A stretch of 46,469 bases of DNA from a virus. A program made the position numbers and the translations under genes. This document shows positions 16,912 to 24,049 of this stretch, piece by piece (the stretch's first letter is position 1; each line of letters starts with the position of its first letter). The notes under the pieces are model-generated. The model made no database searches and had not been told where the DNA came from. It saw nothing but the letters and a program-made list of their open reading frames with translations. Where the stretch lies: the IMG/VR virus record IMGVR_UViG_3300044971_000868, positions 1-46,469 of that record. One strand, 5' to 3'.

Positions 16912-17943
16912 TTATTTTATAAGTTTATTAATCATTATATCAGACTTAAAGAATGTATTCAAACGACTCACTAAATTTGGTAACAAGTTTTGATATATAT
17001 CAAAGTTATTCATTACTGTGTTAATTTTATTAGCCATTTGTTCCACAGATGCGTCTGAATCATATTTGAATTCAGGTAAATACATTTCTGTATAACTTAA
17101 TCTATCTGGTACAATCGGTATAGCTCCTGCTAATGCACCTTCCATCATACTAATACCTAAAGTTTCTTGTAAGTTAGCAGAGAATACTATTTTAGCTTCT
17201 CCTAATAGTTTATGATATTGGTCTTTAGTCAATTGTTGTTCCTGACATACAATCCATTCATATTGTGGTAACAATTCTGCTAATTGTTTAAATATATGTA
17301 ATTGTTTCTCAGGAGCTATTCTATGTGGAAATAAAATTAAGTCTCTTTTAGTATCTGGTGAAATCAAATCTTGTAAGTATTCGAACGGAAATCCTGATAC
17401 ATAAACATTATTGAATTCTTCTTTACCGAATACAGACTCTAATAGATCCTTATGGAACTGTGTTGCTACCCATACATAATCTAAAGAATGCAACATTGCT
17501 TTCTCAGCATTGCGAACCCATTTAGCATCACCAATTAGTCTACCCAAGAAATCTGCAGGATCGTAGGATCCCGCATGGAGAATTCCATGTAGTTCAACTT
17601 TCACTCCTAATAGCTCACTCATATACTTTACTTGTAATATAGATGGGTTCCATGCATCAGTGTATAAAAATTTATCACCTGCCTGTATAGTGCCATTACA
17701 AAACATTTCAGCTATTTTAATTAACTGACTTGATTTGTAAATATTTGTACCGCCAAAGTTTAAGAATGCACCTGGAGTAGTTGCATCTGGAATATCTTTC
17801 GATCCTTCTATCACTTCTACTTTATATTTGGTATTATCAGTATCTTGTAAATGTTTATCTATTAATTTTGGTAAGTGCCATTTCCATTGGCTTGTGTAAC
17901 GAGTTTCTACACTTTCTAAATCTATTATGTATATCGTATTCAT
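16912..17943 (-). CDS. GT4-like glycosyltransferase adjacent to DNA polymerase
   Basis: The 343-aa protein has a GT-B layout. The N-terminal domain contains FLYTDAWNPSILQVKYMSEL and HGILHAGSYDPADF. The C-terminal domain begins DLILFPHRIAPEKQLHIFKQ near residue 205, the classic GT4 second-domain start with a phosphate-binding basic residue. VFSANLQETLGISMMEGALA followed by GAIPIVPD is the EX7E donor motif near residues 258-280. The gene is sandwiched between a zinc dehydrogenase (23 nt) and the DNA polymerase (1 nt), so it is more likely to act on DNA, a modified base or a nucleotide precursor than on surface glycans (inference). Confidence 0.78.
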   Translation of the reverse strand: MNTIYIIDLESVETRYTSQWKWHLPKLIDKHLQDTDNTKYKVEVIEGSKDIPDATTPGAFLNFGGTNIYKSSQLIKIAEMFCNGTIQAGDKFLYTDAWNPSILQVKYMSELLGVKVELHGILHAGSYDPADFLGRLIGDAKWVRNAEKAMLHSLDYVWVATQFHKDLLESVFGKEEFNNVYVSGFPFEYLQDLISPDTKRDLILFPHRIAPEKQLHIFKQLAELLPQYEWIVCQEQQLTKDQYHKLLGEAKIVFSANLQETLGISMMEGALAGAIPIVPDRLSYTEMYLPEFKYDSDASVEQMANKINTVMNNFDIYQNLLPNLVSRLNTFFKSDIMINKLIK

Positions 17944-17966
17944 AACTTAAAGATAAGTAATTATTT

Positions 17967-18911
17967 TTAAAAAACAAAGTATCCTCTGATATATTTTGGA
18001 CTTCTGTTTAAGCCATCTTCAAATCCTTGTTTAACTTGAGTCATATTATTTCTGTCATATGAATGTGTCCAGTAATCGGAAGGATCAATAACATTATTCA
18101 TTATAAGCCTAGCAGTTAATTTCATAACATCATAAAAATCTGAATTTCTTGGTGATGGTAGAATAATATTATAACAGTTCCAGCTTTGTTGAAAAAAGTT
18201 AGTAGTGACAGGATTAACTGGTGTAGAAGCATAACATAAAATACCTTCTGGTTTCAAGATATTTAATTCAGGAATCATATCCCATACTTCTGTTTTGGAG
18301 GTTAAGTCTATTATAGCATCATACTGAATAAACTTTATATCACCTATTGTTTTCATTTGTATGCCAAGTTTATCCCAGTGCGGATTATTTGATCTACCTA
18401 CAATATCAAAAGGAATATTTGCAGCTTTAAAGTATTGTCCTATAACCAAACTCATAAACCCAGAACCTAATAAAAGTATATTAGGATTACTAACACCGTT
18501 TAATTGTTTAGCTGCCGCTATTGTCTTTAATGCTATATTGATAGAACAAGCGGTAGGTTCTAGAATATACTTAGGTAATACTTCTGGAACTTTAACATAT
18601 CTATCTTTATCAGATATAAAGTAAGTTGCAAATGCAGGATCTGATGCGTAGGTGGCTACTAAGTCTCCAACATTAACATCTGAAATATTACTACCTATCT
18701 GCACAACTTCTCCTAGTCCTTCATGTCCTTGATGTAAAAATGGTATTATTCCTTCATATCCACCGTAACCATATATATCACCTCTGCATATTCCGCATAA
18801 TAAAGTTCTTATTAAAATTTGATTTTGATTAATATCAGGTAAGTCTACATCATCATATTCTGTAATATCACATTTACCTGTGGTATGTATATAGTTTATT
18901 TTAGTTGGCAT
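17967..18911 (-). CDS. Zinc-dependent alcohol dehydrogenase (MDR superfamily)
   Basis: The 314-aa protein is a medium-chain dehydrogenase. The N-terminal catalytic part has LLCGICRGDIYGYGG with the zinc Cys near residue 40 and HQGHEGLGEVVQIG with the His-Glu pair near residue 63. The Rossmann part has ILLLGSGFMSLVIGQYF near residue 145. The four-Cys structural zinc loop is missing, and the protein is about 30 residues shorter than standard members. It probably oxidises or reduces a sugar or polyol. It lies 1 nt after the Gfo/Idh/MocA gene and 23 nt before a glycosyltransferase, which suggests a three-enzyme sugar pathway. Confidence 0.83.
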   Translation of the reverse strand: MPTKINYIHTTGKCDITEYDDVDLPDINQNQILIRTLLCGICRGDIYGYGGYEGIIPFLHQGHEGLGEVVQIGSNISDVNVGDLVATYASDPAFATYFISDKDRYVKVPEVLPKYILEPTACSINIALKTIAAAKQLNGVSNPNILLLGSGFMSLVIGQYFKAANIPFDIVGRSNNPHWDKLGIQMKTIGDIKFIQYDAIIDLTSKTEVWDMIPELNILKPEGILCYASTPVNPVTTNFFQQSWNCYNIILPSPRNSDFYDVMKLTARLIMNNVIDPSDYWTHSYDRNNMTQVKQGFEDGLNRSPKYIRGYFVF

Positions 18912-18912
18912 A

Positions 18913-19791
18913 TTATTTTAGTTTGTCTATAACTTGATGTACAAATGTATCCATCTTCTGATGTATCATTATTCCGTTAGCATCTAGTCCTGCTTCAAAT
19001 GATTCTAGCATAGTTATATATGCTGTCTCAGGACATAAGCCAGCTTTATAAGAAACATGGTACCCATCTCGCATAAATACTTTCCATTCAATTGATTCTT
19101 CTTCATCAGTCTTCCAAGCTGCTCGGCAGAATATAGGTAGTGTATCATTATATACTAGCATTACATCACACATATCATCAACATTATATACACCATTTTC
19201 TACTTTAGTTCCATATGTTGTAGAATCTATATCATTTAATGTAAAATTCTGAGATTTGAATCCATCAATAAACTTTAAGTTATCAACATCATACTTAACA
19301 AATGCAACTGCTACCTGAAGTAAGTGTGGTAATAAATCTCTAGACACTCCACCAAATGATAATTCTTTATTAGTAAACCAACTACCTGGTTTAGGTACTC
19401 GATCTTTATTAACCCAATTCAGTTCTATATGTGATATGTTAGGTAGATTTAGTCCTACTGAATAAAATAGCTGTCTAAAACAATTGTTCTTAACCATAAA
19501 CACTCTACCAGGAAACTTATCCATATAGGTATCCCAAACTTCTGTAGACTCTAGTCCTGGTTTTTCTACCAATACTTGTTTACATATTGGTAATAGTTTA
19601 TCCAATGTATCTTTATGTAAATAATTTGGAGTGCATACTATACCTAAATCATACGAACCTGTAGAAGGTATCTCAGTAAATGTAGGATTCAAATCTTTAT
19701 TTATATCTACAGTATCTACCTCCCAATTCAAATGTTCAGCACAACCTACATATAGATTGCCTATACCTAAACCAACTACTATAATTTTCAT
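18913..19791 (-). CDS. Gfo/Idh/MocA-family oxidoreductase
   Basis: The 292-aa protein begins MKIIVVGLGIGNLYVGCAEH with a Rossmann GxGxxG. DLGIVCTPNYLHKDTLDKLL near residue 50 and QVLVEKPGLESTEVW near residue 72 contain the family signature, including the EKP motif whose Lys is catalytic. The C-terminal part should be the beta-sheet substrate domain (GGVSRDLLPHLLQVAVAF, with the conserved D..PH near residue 148). Such enzymes oxidise or reduce sugars and inositols with NAD(P). The start overlaps the folE stop by 4 nt, so it is translationally coupled to GTP cyclohydrolase. Confidence 0.82.
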   Translation of the reverse strand: MKIIVVGLGIGNLYVGCAEHLNWEVDTVDINKDLNPTFTEIPSTGSYDLGIVCTPNYLHKDTLDKLLPICKQVLVEKPGLESTEVWDTYMDKFPGRVFMVKNNCFRQLFYSVGLNLPNISHIELNWVNKDRVPKPGSWFTNKELSFGGVSRDLLPHLLQVAVAFVKYDVDNLKFIDGFKSQNFTLNDIDSTTYGTKVENGVYNVDDMCDVMLVYNDTLPIFCRAAWKTDEEESIEWKVFMRDGYHVSYKAGLCPETAYITMLESFEAGLDANGIMIHQKMDTFVHQVIDKLK

Positions 19792-20423
19792 TTATCTAAA
19801 CGTTTAACAAAGTTATAAAATTCATCTCTAACTTTAGCATCATCCATAAATCCACCTGATAACTTTGAAGTCATCATAGTAGAATCATGTCTTACTCCTC
19901 TACAAGAAGCGCACATATGTTTTGCTTCAATCATTACAGATACGCCTTTATTACCATTACAAGTATTATTAATAAAATCGTGAACTTGCATAGTTAGATT
20001 TTCTTGTACCTGCGGTCTTCTTGCAAACCATTCTACAATCCTATTAAGTTTACTTAAACCAATAACTTTACCATCAGCACCTGGAATATACGCTACATGA
20101 GCTTTTCCAACAAACGGCAAATGATGATGCGAACAAATGGATTTTACTTCTATATCACCTTGGAAAACTATACCATCATATCCATCAGTATTTTCAAATG
20201 CTGTAATATTAGGTGCTCCAGAATAACATCCTGCAATTATATCATTAATAAATGATTTTGCAACTCTTCTAGGAGTATCGGAACTATGCGGATCGTTCTT
20301 CCAATCTATCTTTAATGTATCCATAAATTTAGCATACGCTTCTGTAGCTGCATTTATCATTTCAGCTATCTCTTCTTTTGTCAGTTCAATTGACTGATTA
20401 GCTCTTTCAAGTTTTTTACTCAT
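19788..20423 (-). CDS. folE: GTP cyclohydrolase I
   Basis: The 211-aa protein contains VKSICSHHHLPFVGKAHVAY near residue 95 (zinc Cys plus His-His), VIGLSKLNRIVEWFARRPQV, and EAKHMCASCRGVRHDSTMMT near residue 165 with the second zinc Cys. These are diagnostic for type I GTP cyclohydrolase. It converts GTP to dihydroneopterin triphosphate, the first step towards both folate and 7-deazaguanine. Here QueD, QueE and a TGT-like gene lie just upstream, so the 7-deazaguanine route is the likely purpose. It is 12 nt after the transglycosylase gene. Confidence 0.95.
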   Translation of the reverse strand: MSKKLERANQSIELTKEEIAEMINAATEAYAKFMDTLKIDWKNDPHSSDTPRRVAKSFINDIIAGCYSGAPNITAFENTDGYDGIVFQGDIEVKSICSHHHLPFVGKAHVAYIPGADGKVIGLSKLNRIVEWFARRPQVQENLTMQVHDFINNTCNGNKGVSVMIEAKHMCASCRGVRHDSTMMTSKLSGGFMDDAKVRDEFYNFVKRLDK

Positions 20424-20435
20424 ATGTTTGTTTAA

Positions 20436-21665
20436 TTATATACTAAAAAATTCTGTAATACTATCGTTAGTAAGTGTACTAGACACTGCAGTATCTAATG
20501 ACAGTAAGTAAGTCTCGTGCTTACGTAATACATTAATTGGATCATCACTCTTAATTATTTCATCTAATATTCGCATAACTGTAAAGGTTTCTTTAGATGT
20601 TATCTGTTCCAATAGATAATCATGATGATTAGTAAAATCTGATATAGCTACTTGAACATCTTGATATAGCATAAAATTATGTAATGTGATATACATTGTG
20701 CTATCATTTACATTATTAACGCAGTCACCATAAGTATATTTTGATCTAATCAAATCATCAAAACCTGTACATTTAGGTAGATGCATATTATATTGATGTG
20801 GCTTAATAGTATCTATACATATTGGCGGCTCGAATGATTTATTAGCAGATACTGCTTTCGGTAAATGTATTGATTTGAATGAATCCGAACCAAAATTAGC
20901 TCCGGTGTAATACAATCCAAATCCTACAGACCTTGATGGCGAACTAGAATCTGTTGTTACTCGCATATTAGAACCTACTTCAGCAAATGATTTTTGTATC
21001 TGAGCTAGAAAGAAAAAGTCGTTTATTCTACTAGTACCTAATATATGTAAGTACTCATTATGTTTCTTAAGATGTTCTTTACCTGATGCTAGTATTGCTA
21101 CTGTTAAAGCTAACTTATAAGATGTTCTACAACCTCCGGCTGCCCATCCACCAAATTCAAAATCTTTAACTTTATTATACCAAGCGACTCTTTGATCAAA
21201 ATCATGCCCTTGTATAACATTTAAAAACTTTGTCTTACCTGATTGATGTTTATCGAAATATTCAAAATTTTCAACACTCAAATCTAAACATTCTTGAAAC
21301 TTTCCTTTCATTTTAAGATTGGGCGGTATATCAATATTCATTGCTAAATCTGAATTTGCTTCTAACCATTCAAATATTTGTTGTCTAATAGTAGTGCTCC
21401 ATTTAATAGCTCCTGTGGCAATCTGATAACCACCGGAGTCACCCATTACCAATGAATCATTTAGTCCCATTTCAGAACGAATATCCATCTTTTTATATAG
21501 ATGCCCCGCTGTTAGCAAAAAATACTTATGTTGATATTCTGTTGGGAATTCATCTGAATAGAATCTTGGAGTTAGATCTCCTCCTAATAAAGTATTCTTT
21601 CTTGCATAGTTAGCATATTCTCCGGTACTGAATGACGGAAAGTAGATGTAGTTTTCTAATTTCAT
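20436..21665 (-). CDS. TGT-like DNA guanine transglycosylase (DpdA-like)
   Basis: The 409-aa protein has the TGT barrel motifs: SLVMGDSGGYQIATG with Asp76 (general base), KFLNVIQGHDFDQR near residues 147-159 (the VQG motif), FGGWAAGGCR near 171-180, and MRVTTDSSSPSRSVGFGLYY with Asp239 at the nucleophile position. The C-terminal CxCxxC...H zinc site of bacterial tRNA-TGT is not apparent, which fits phage DpdA-type enzymes that exchange guanine in DNA for a 7-deazaguanine. Co-location with FolE, QueE and QueD supports this. An action on tRNA cannot be excluded from sequence alone. Confidence 0.82.
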   Translation of the reverse strand: MKLENYIYFPSFSTGEYANYARKNTLLGGDLTPRFYSDEFPTEYQHKYFLLTAGHLYKKMDIRSEMGLNDSLVMGDSGGYQIATGAIKWSTTIRQQIFEWLEANSDLAMNIDIPPNLKMKGKFQECLDLSVENFEYFDKHQSGKTKFLNVIQGHDFDQRVAWYNKVKDFEFGGWAAGGCRTSYKLALTVAILASGKEHLKKHNEYLHILGTSRINDFFFLAQIQKSFAEVGSNMRVTTDSSSPSRSVGFGLYYTGANFGSDSFKSIHLPKAVSANKSFEPPICIDTIKPHQYNMHLPKCTGFDDLIRSKYTYGDCVNNVNDSTMYITLHNFMLYQDVQVAISDFTNHHDYLLEQITSKETFTVMRILDEIIKSDDPINVLRKHETYLLSLDTAVSSTLTNDSITEFFSI

Positions 21666-21715
21666 GTTTATTTTTATTTACTTTAATATAGTAATTTTAT
21701 ATTGTATTATCAAAT

Positions 21716-21931
21716 TTATTTCGATAACAATTTGTATATCCCGAATACATTAATTAGAATAATGATTAAACTTAATGTAGCATGACTTAGATTATTAATA
21801 TGGATATCATATACTATCCAACCTAAATCGCCTGTACACCAAGCCATTATCGCAAACTTTGTTTTTTGTATACTATTTAGTATATAACCTAACAGTATTA
21901 GAATTGTGCAGCACCATGATAGTACTTCCAT
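21716..21931 (-). CDS. Small three-helix membrane protein (PnuC/YgjV-like fragment)
   Basis: The 71-aa protein is mostly hydrophobic, with helices around residues 3-19, 26-42 and 49-68. The pattern (ILLGYILNSIQKTKFAIMAW, GDLGWIVYDI, IIILINVFGIYKL) resembles one half of small YgjV- or PnuC-type membrane proteins, in which a Trp-containing second helix is followed by an (N)xxGIYKL end. A half-size transporter that dimerises is possible. It is separated by 50 nt from the transglycosylase and by 4 nt from the next gene upstream. The function is not assigned. Confidence 0.55.
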   Translation of the reverse strand: MEVLSWCCTILILLGYILNSIQKTKFAIMAWCTGDLGWIVYDIHINNLSHATLSLIIILINVFGIYKLLSK

Positions 21932-21935
21932 ACTT

Positions 21936-22121
21936 TTATTTAGATGTTTCTTGTAATTTAACTAAATGTTCAGTTAACTTTTTTACCAACTCTTCAATTG
22001 ATATTTGAGCAGGACCATACTCACCATCCGACGTATCGAACTTTAGTACTCCATTTTGGAATTCTAATATAGCTGTTCTTGAGTATTTTGCTTCTTCTTT
22101 TAATACTTGTGTAGTTATCAT
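21936..22121 (-). CDS. Unknown 61-aa protein
   Basis: This short acidic protein (VLKEEAKYSRTAILEFQNGV ... ISIEELVKKLTEHLVKLQE) has predicted beta strands followed by a C-terminal amphipathic helix. It lies 4 nt before the small membrane protein and 34 nt after queE, inside the deazaguanine block. No family is recognised, and there is no cysteine or metal motif. Confidence 0.55.
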   Translation of the reverse strand: MITTQVLKEEAKYSRTAILEFQNGVLKFDTSDGEYGPAQISIEELVKKLTEHLVKLQETSK

Positions 22122-22155
22122 ATTTTTATACGTTTAATCTTTTATCCCAAGCAAG

Positions 22156-22995
22156 TTATACATTAATCACACGATCCCAAGCGCTGATGTGTAATCTTGT
22201 CAGCCCTCTAAATTTATATTTCTTTGCCATTTCTAAACAAAACTGAGTTCTTTCGTGAAAGTCAGATTGTGAATCTAAACCTGGCATACACACCACTTGT
22301 TTTAATGGTATATTGAATGGCTCAACAAAGTCTCTAAAGATTTCCTTTATATCATCTTCTGTACTAATAACAAATTTAAACTGATAATTTGGATGCTCCA
22401 TTATTCGTTTAATGGCGTCAGGAACTATTCGTTTATTTCTTGCTTGTCCTGAATTTTCAAGTTTAGGTGAGCAGTTAATTTGATTTAAATACCTAAATAA
22501 TTCATCTTGAATAAAGATAGTACCATTTGTTTCTATTTCATGGTATGAATTAAGTATTGAATCTATACCGTAATTTTGTATTTCTTGAGAATACCAATAT
22601 GTTATAAAATTTACAATTGCTTCTTGATGCTTTCTCATTGTAGGTTCACCACCAGTCCATATAAGATGAATGTTACCATTTATAATATCATCATATATAC
22701 CTTGTTCTTTCCATTGATCAATTAAATATTGAAACGGTTTTTCTTCTCCTCTCCAAGCCCATTGTGAAGTTGAATCACAAGTCCAAGTTGCTTTACCTTC
22801 TAATTCTAAATCACCTTTAAATATTTCACCATCTGCTAATGCTTTGTCTTTCTTTAATTGTGCTAGAAATTTTGCAGACATACCGCATTGTAGGTTACAT
22901 AATCCTAAACGAATAAAGTATGCAGGGATACCTGTTGTGATACCTTCTCCTTGAACGGAATAGAAATCTGAACTTATCATTAATGTATTACTCAT
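22156..22995 (-). CDS. queE: 7-carboxy-7-deazaguanine synthase (radical SAM), with a long insertion in the cluster motif
   Basis: The 279-aa protein begins with the QueE signature SDFYSVQGEGITTGIPAYFI and RLGLCNLQCG. HLIWTGGEPTMRKHQ near residue 112 and YHEIETNGT near residue 152 are the SAM-binding GGEP and ETNGT motifs, and NCSPKLENSG is the conserved CSPK. The enzyme converts 6-carboxytetrahydropterin to CDG. The cluster Cys residues appear to be Cys33, Cys37 and Cys73: the third is displaced by about 35 residues instead of the usual CX3CX2C spacing (some QueE subfamilies have shorter insertions). It fits between QueD and the transglycosylase. Confidence 0.88.
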   Translation of the reverse strand: MSNTLMISSDFYSVQGEGITTGIPAYFIRLGLCNLQCGMSAKFLAQLKKDKALADGEIFKGDLELEGKATWTCDSTSQWAWRGEEKPFQYLIDQWKEQGIYDDIINGNIHLIWTGGEPTMRKHQEAIVNFITYWYSQEIQNYGIDSILNSYHEIETNGTIFIQDELFRYLNQINCSPKLENSGQARNKRIVPDAIKRIMEHPNYQFKFVISTEDDIKEIFRDFVEPFNIPLKQVVCMPGLDSQSDFHERTQFCLEMAKKYKFRGLTRLHISAWDRVINV

Positions 22996-23006
22996 ATTAT
23001 TTATCT

Positions 23007-23162
23007 TTAAACTATTTCTTCTAATATACCAATTAATTCTGAGAAAATCAATAATCCGGTAGCAATTGCTATATTAGTTGGTAAACACATATAGCCTACT
23101 ATTCTAACGAATGATTTTACAAAACTTATTACTTGATGTTTTTTTGGATCTGGATGTGTCAT
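23007..23162 (-). CDS. 51-aa small membrane protein
   Basis: This short frame encodes MTHPDPKKHQVISFVKSFVR followed by a hydrophobic helix (IAIATGLLIFSELIGILEEI). It fills the 175-nt interval between groES (9 nt before it) and queE (11 nt after it). It has an in-frame ATG preceded by AATAAAGAT. The sequence order, a charged N-terminus with one transmembrane helix, fits an inner-membrane peptide. The function is unknown. Confidence 0.55.
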   Translation of the reverse strand: MTHPDPKKHQVISFVKSFVRIVGYMCLPTNIAIATGLLIFSELIGILEEIV

Positions 23163-23171
23163 ATCTTTATT

Positions 23172-23471
23172 TTATTTACAAACTAATAAAGCTTCTGATT
23201 CTCTCATAATAACATATTCTTGACCATCCAACTTTACTTCAGTGCCTGTATATGGTGGGAATATTACTTCATCGCCTATTTTTACTGTCATAGGAATTAA
23301 TGTACCGTTCTGTGTGAATATACCATCACCGGTTGATATTACCAGCCCTTGTGATACATTTTCCATTTTTACTGAATCTGGTATAATGATACCTGAAGAC
23401 GTCTTTTCTTCTTTATCACCGATTATCTTTACTAAGATTCTATCTCCTAGTGGTGTTGCTTTTTTTGCCAT
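23172..23471 (-). CDS. groES: GroES-type co-chaperonin (functional analogue of T4 gp31)
   Basis: The 99-aa protein aligns along its length with bacterial GroES: PLGDRILVKIIGDKEEKTSS, the mobile loop SSGIIIPDS, the roof region, and VKIGDEVIFPPYTGTEVKLD. The ending EYVIMRESEALLVCK is also typical. It would cap the host GroEL, as gp31 does for folding of the T4 major capsid protein. Unlike gp31 it is an orthodox GroES in sequence. The start context is AAACAAAGTT-ATG. No groEL is seen in the window. Confidence 0.93.
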   Translation of the reverse strand: MAKKATPLGDRILVKIIGDKEEKTSSGIIIPDSVKMENVSQGLVISTGDGIFTQNGTLIPMTVKIGDEVIFPPYTGTEVKLDGQEYVIMRESEALLVCK

Positions 23472-23500
23472 AACTTTGTTTATTTAATTGTTTATAATAT

Positions 23501-23977
23501 TTATTCTTCAAATATAGCAGAATTTTTGTCATTTTCAAAACATTCTACTTTAATTACTTTACATCTACCTGCATCTGTTTTAGATAATACATCATTAAAC
23601 TTATCATATACTAGTTTAGCCATAGATTCTGCACCCATCTTATCCATTACTCTTAAATGTAAAAGATTCATCTGTTCCATTTGCTGGAATAAGTCTAGCA
23701 TAGGATCATCTTTTTCGATAAGTGTTGTATGATCGAACATATAATTCATCCAATCCTTTAATCCATTTCCTACAGGTTGTGGCTTAAATCCTCCAAAGTC
23801 GGTTATCCAATTCATAGAATCTAATTGTTTATCAACATCAGGTTCATTAGATGCAAACCACACTTTAAATATAAAAGAATACCCATGAACAAGCTGACAA
23901 TGGGAATGCTGAGCTTTCCATTGTCTTAATGCAACAGAATAATTATCAAATAGTTTAGTTGAAACGTAACGTGCCAT
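23501..23977 (-). CDS. queD: 6-carboxy-tetrahydropterin synthase-like (QueD/PTPS family), phage variant
   Basis: The 158-aa protein has HSHCQLVHGYSFIFKVWF near residue 24, where Cys27 aligns with the catalytic Cys of QueD, and MNWITDFGGFK, the conserved W(V/I)xDFGxxK. DHTTLIEKDDP and VECFENDKNSA hold the catalytic His and Glu. Two usual zinc ligands look replaced: the FSAAH His (here YSVALRQW) and the last His of HGH (here HGY). Similar FRQW...HGY sequences occur in cyanophage PTPS-like proteins as far as I recall, so this is probably a family variant and not decay. It should supply QueE with 6-carboxytetrahydropterin. A promoter-like motif lies at 23989-24004. Confidence 0.82.
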   Translation of the reverse strand: MARYVSTKLFDNYSVALRQWKAQHSHCQLVHGYSFIFKVWFASNEPDVDKQLDSMNWITDFGGFKPQPVGNGLKDWMNYMFDHTTLIEKDDPMLDLFQQMEQMNLLHLRVMDKMGAESMAKLVYDKFNDVLSKTDAGRCKVIKVECFENDKNSAIFEE

Positions 23978-23988
23978 AAATAACTTTA

Positions 23989-24004
23989 TTTTTATGAATA
24001 TAAG
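23989..24004 (-). promoter_or_regulatory. Putative phage promoter motif upstream of queD
   Basis: The coding strand reads CTTATATTCATAAAAA, ending 11 nt before the queD ATG in a 72-nt intergenic gap. It is a weaker match to the recurring motif. It would start the QueD-GroES-QueE-DpdA-FolE operon. Confidence 0.45.
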
Positions 24005-24049
24005 AAAATAATCTGAGAAAACCTAATTAATTAGATTGTATAAACCAAA

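Noticed and set aside
24005-24049. CTAATTAATTAG palindrome followed by TTTTC after the 603-aa gene as a terminator
   Set aside because: The stem is pure A/T except for its end pair, has no loop and a poor T tract, so stability is too low to call it.
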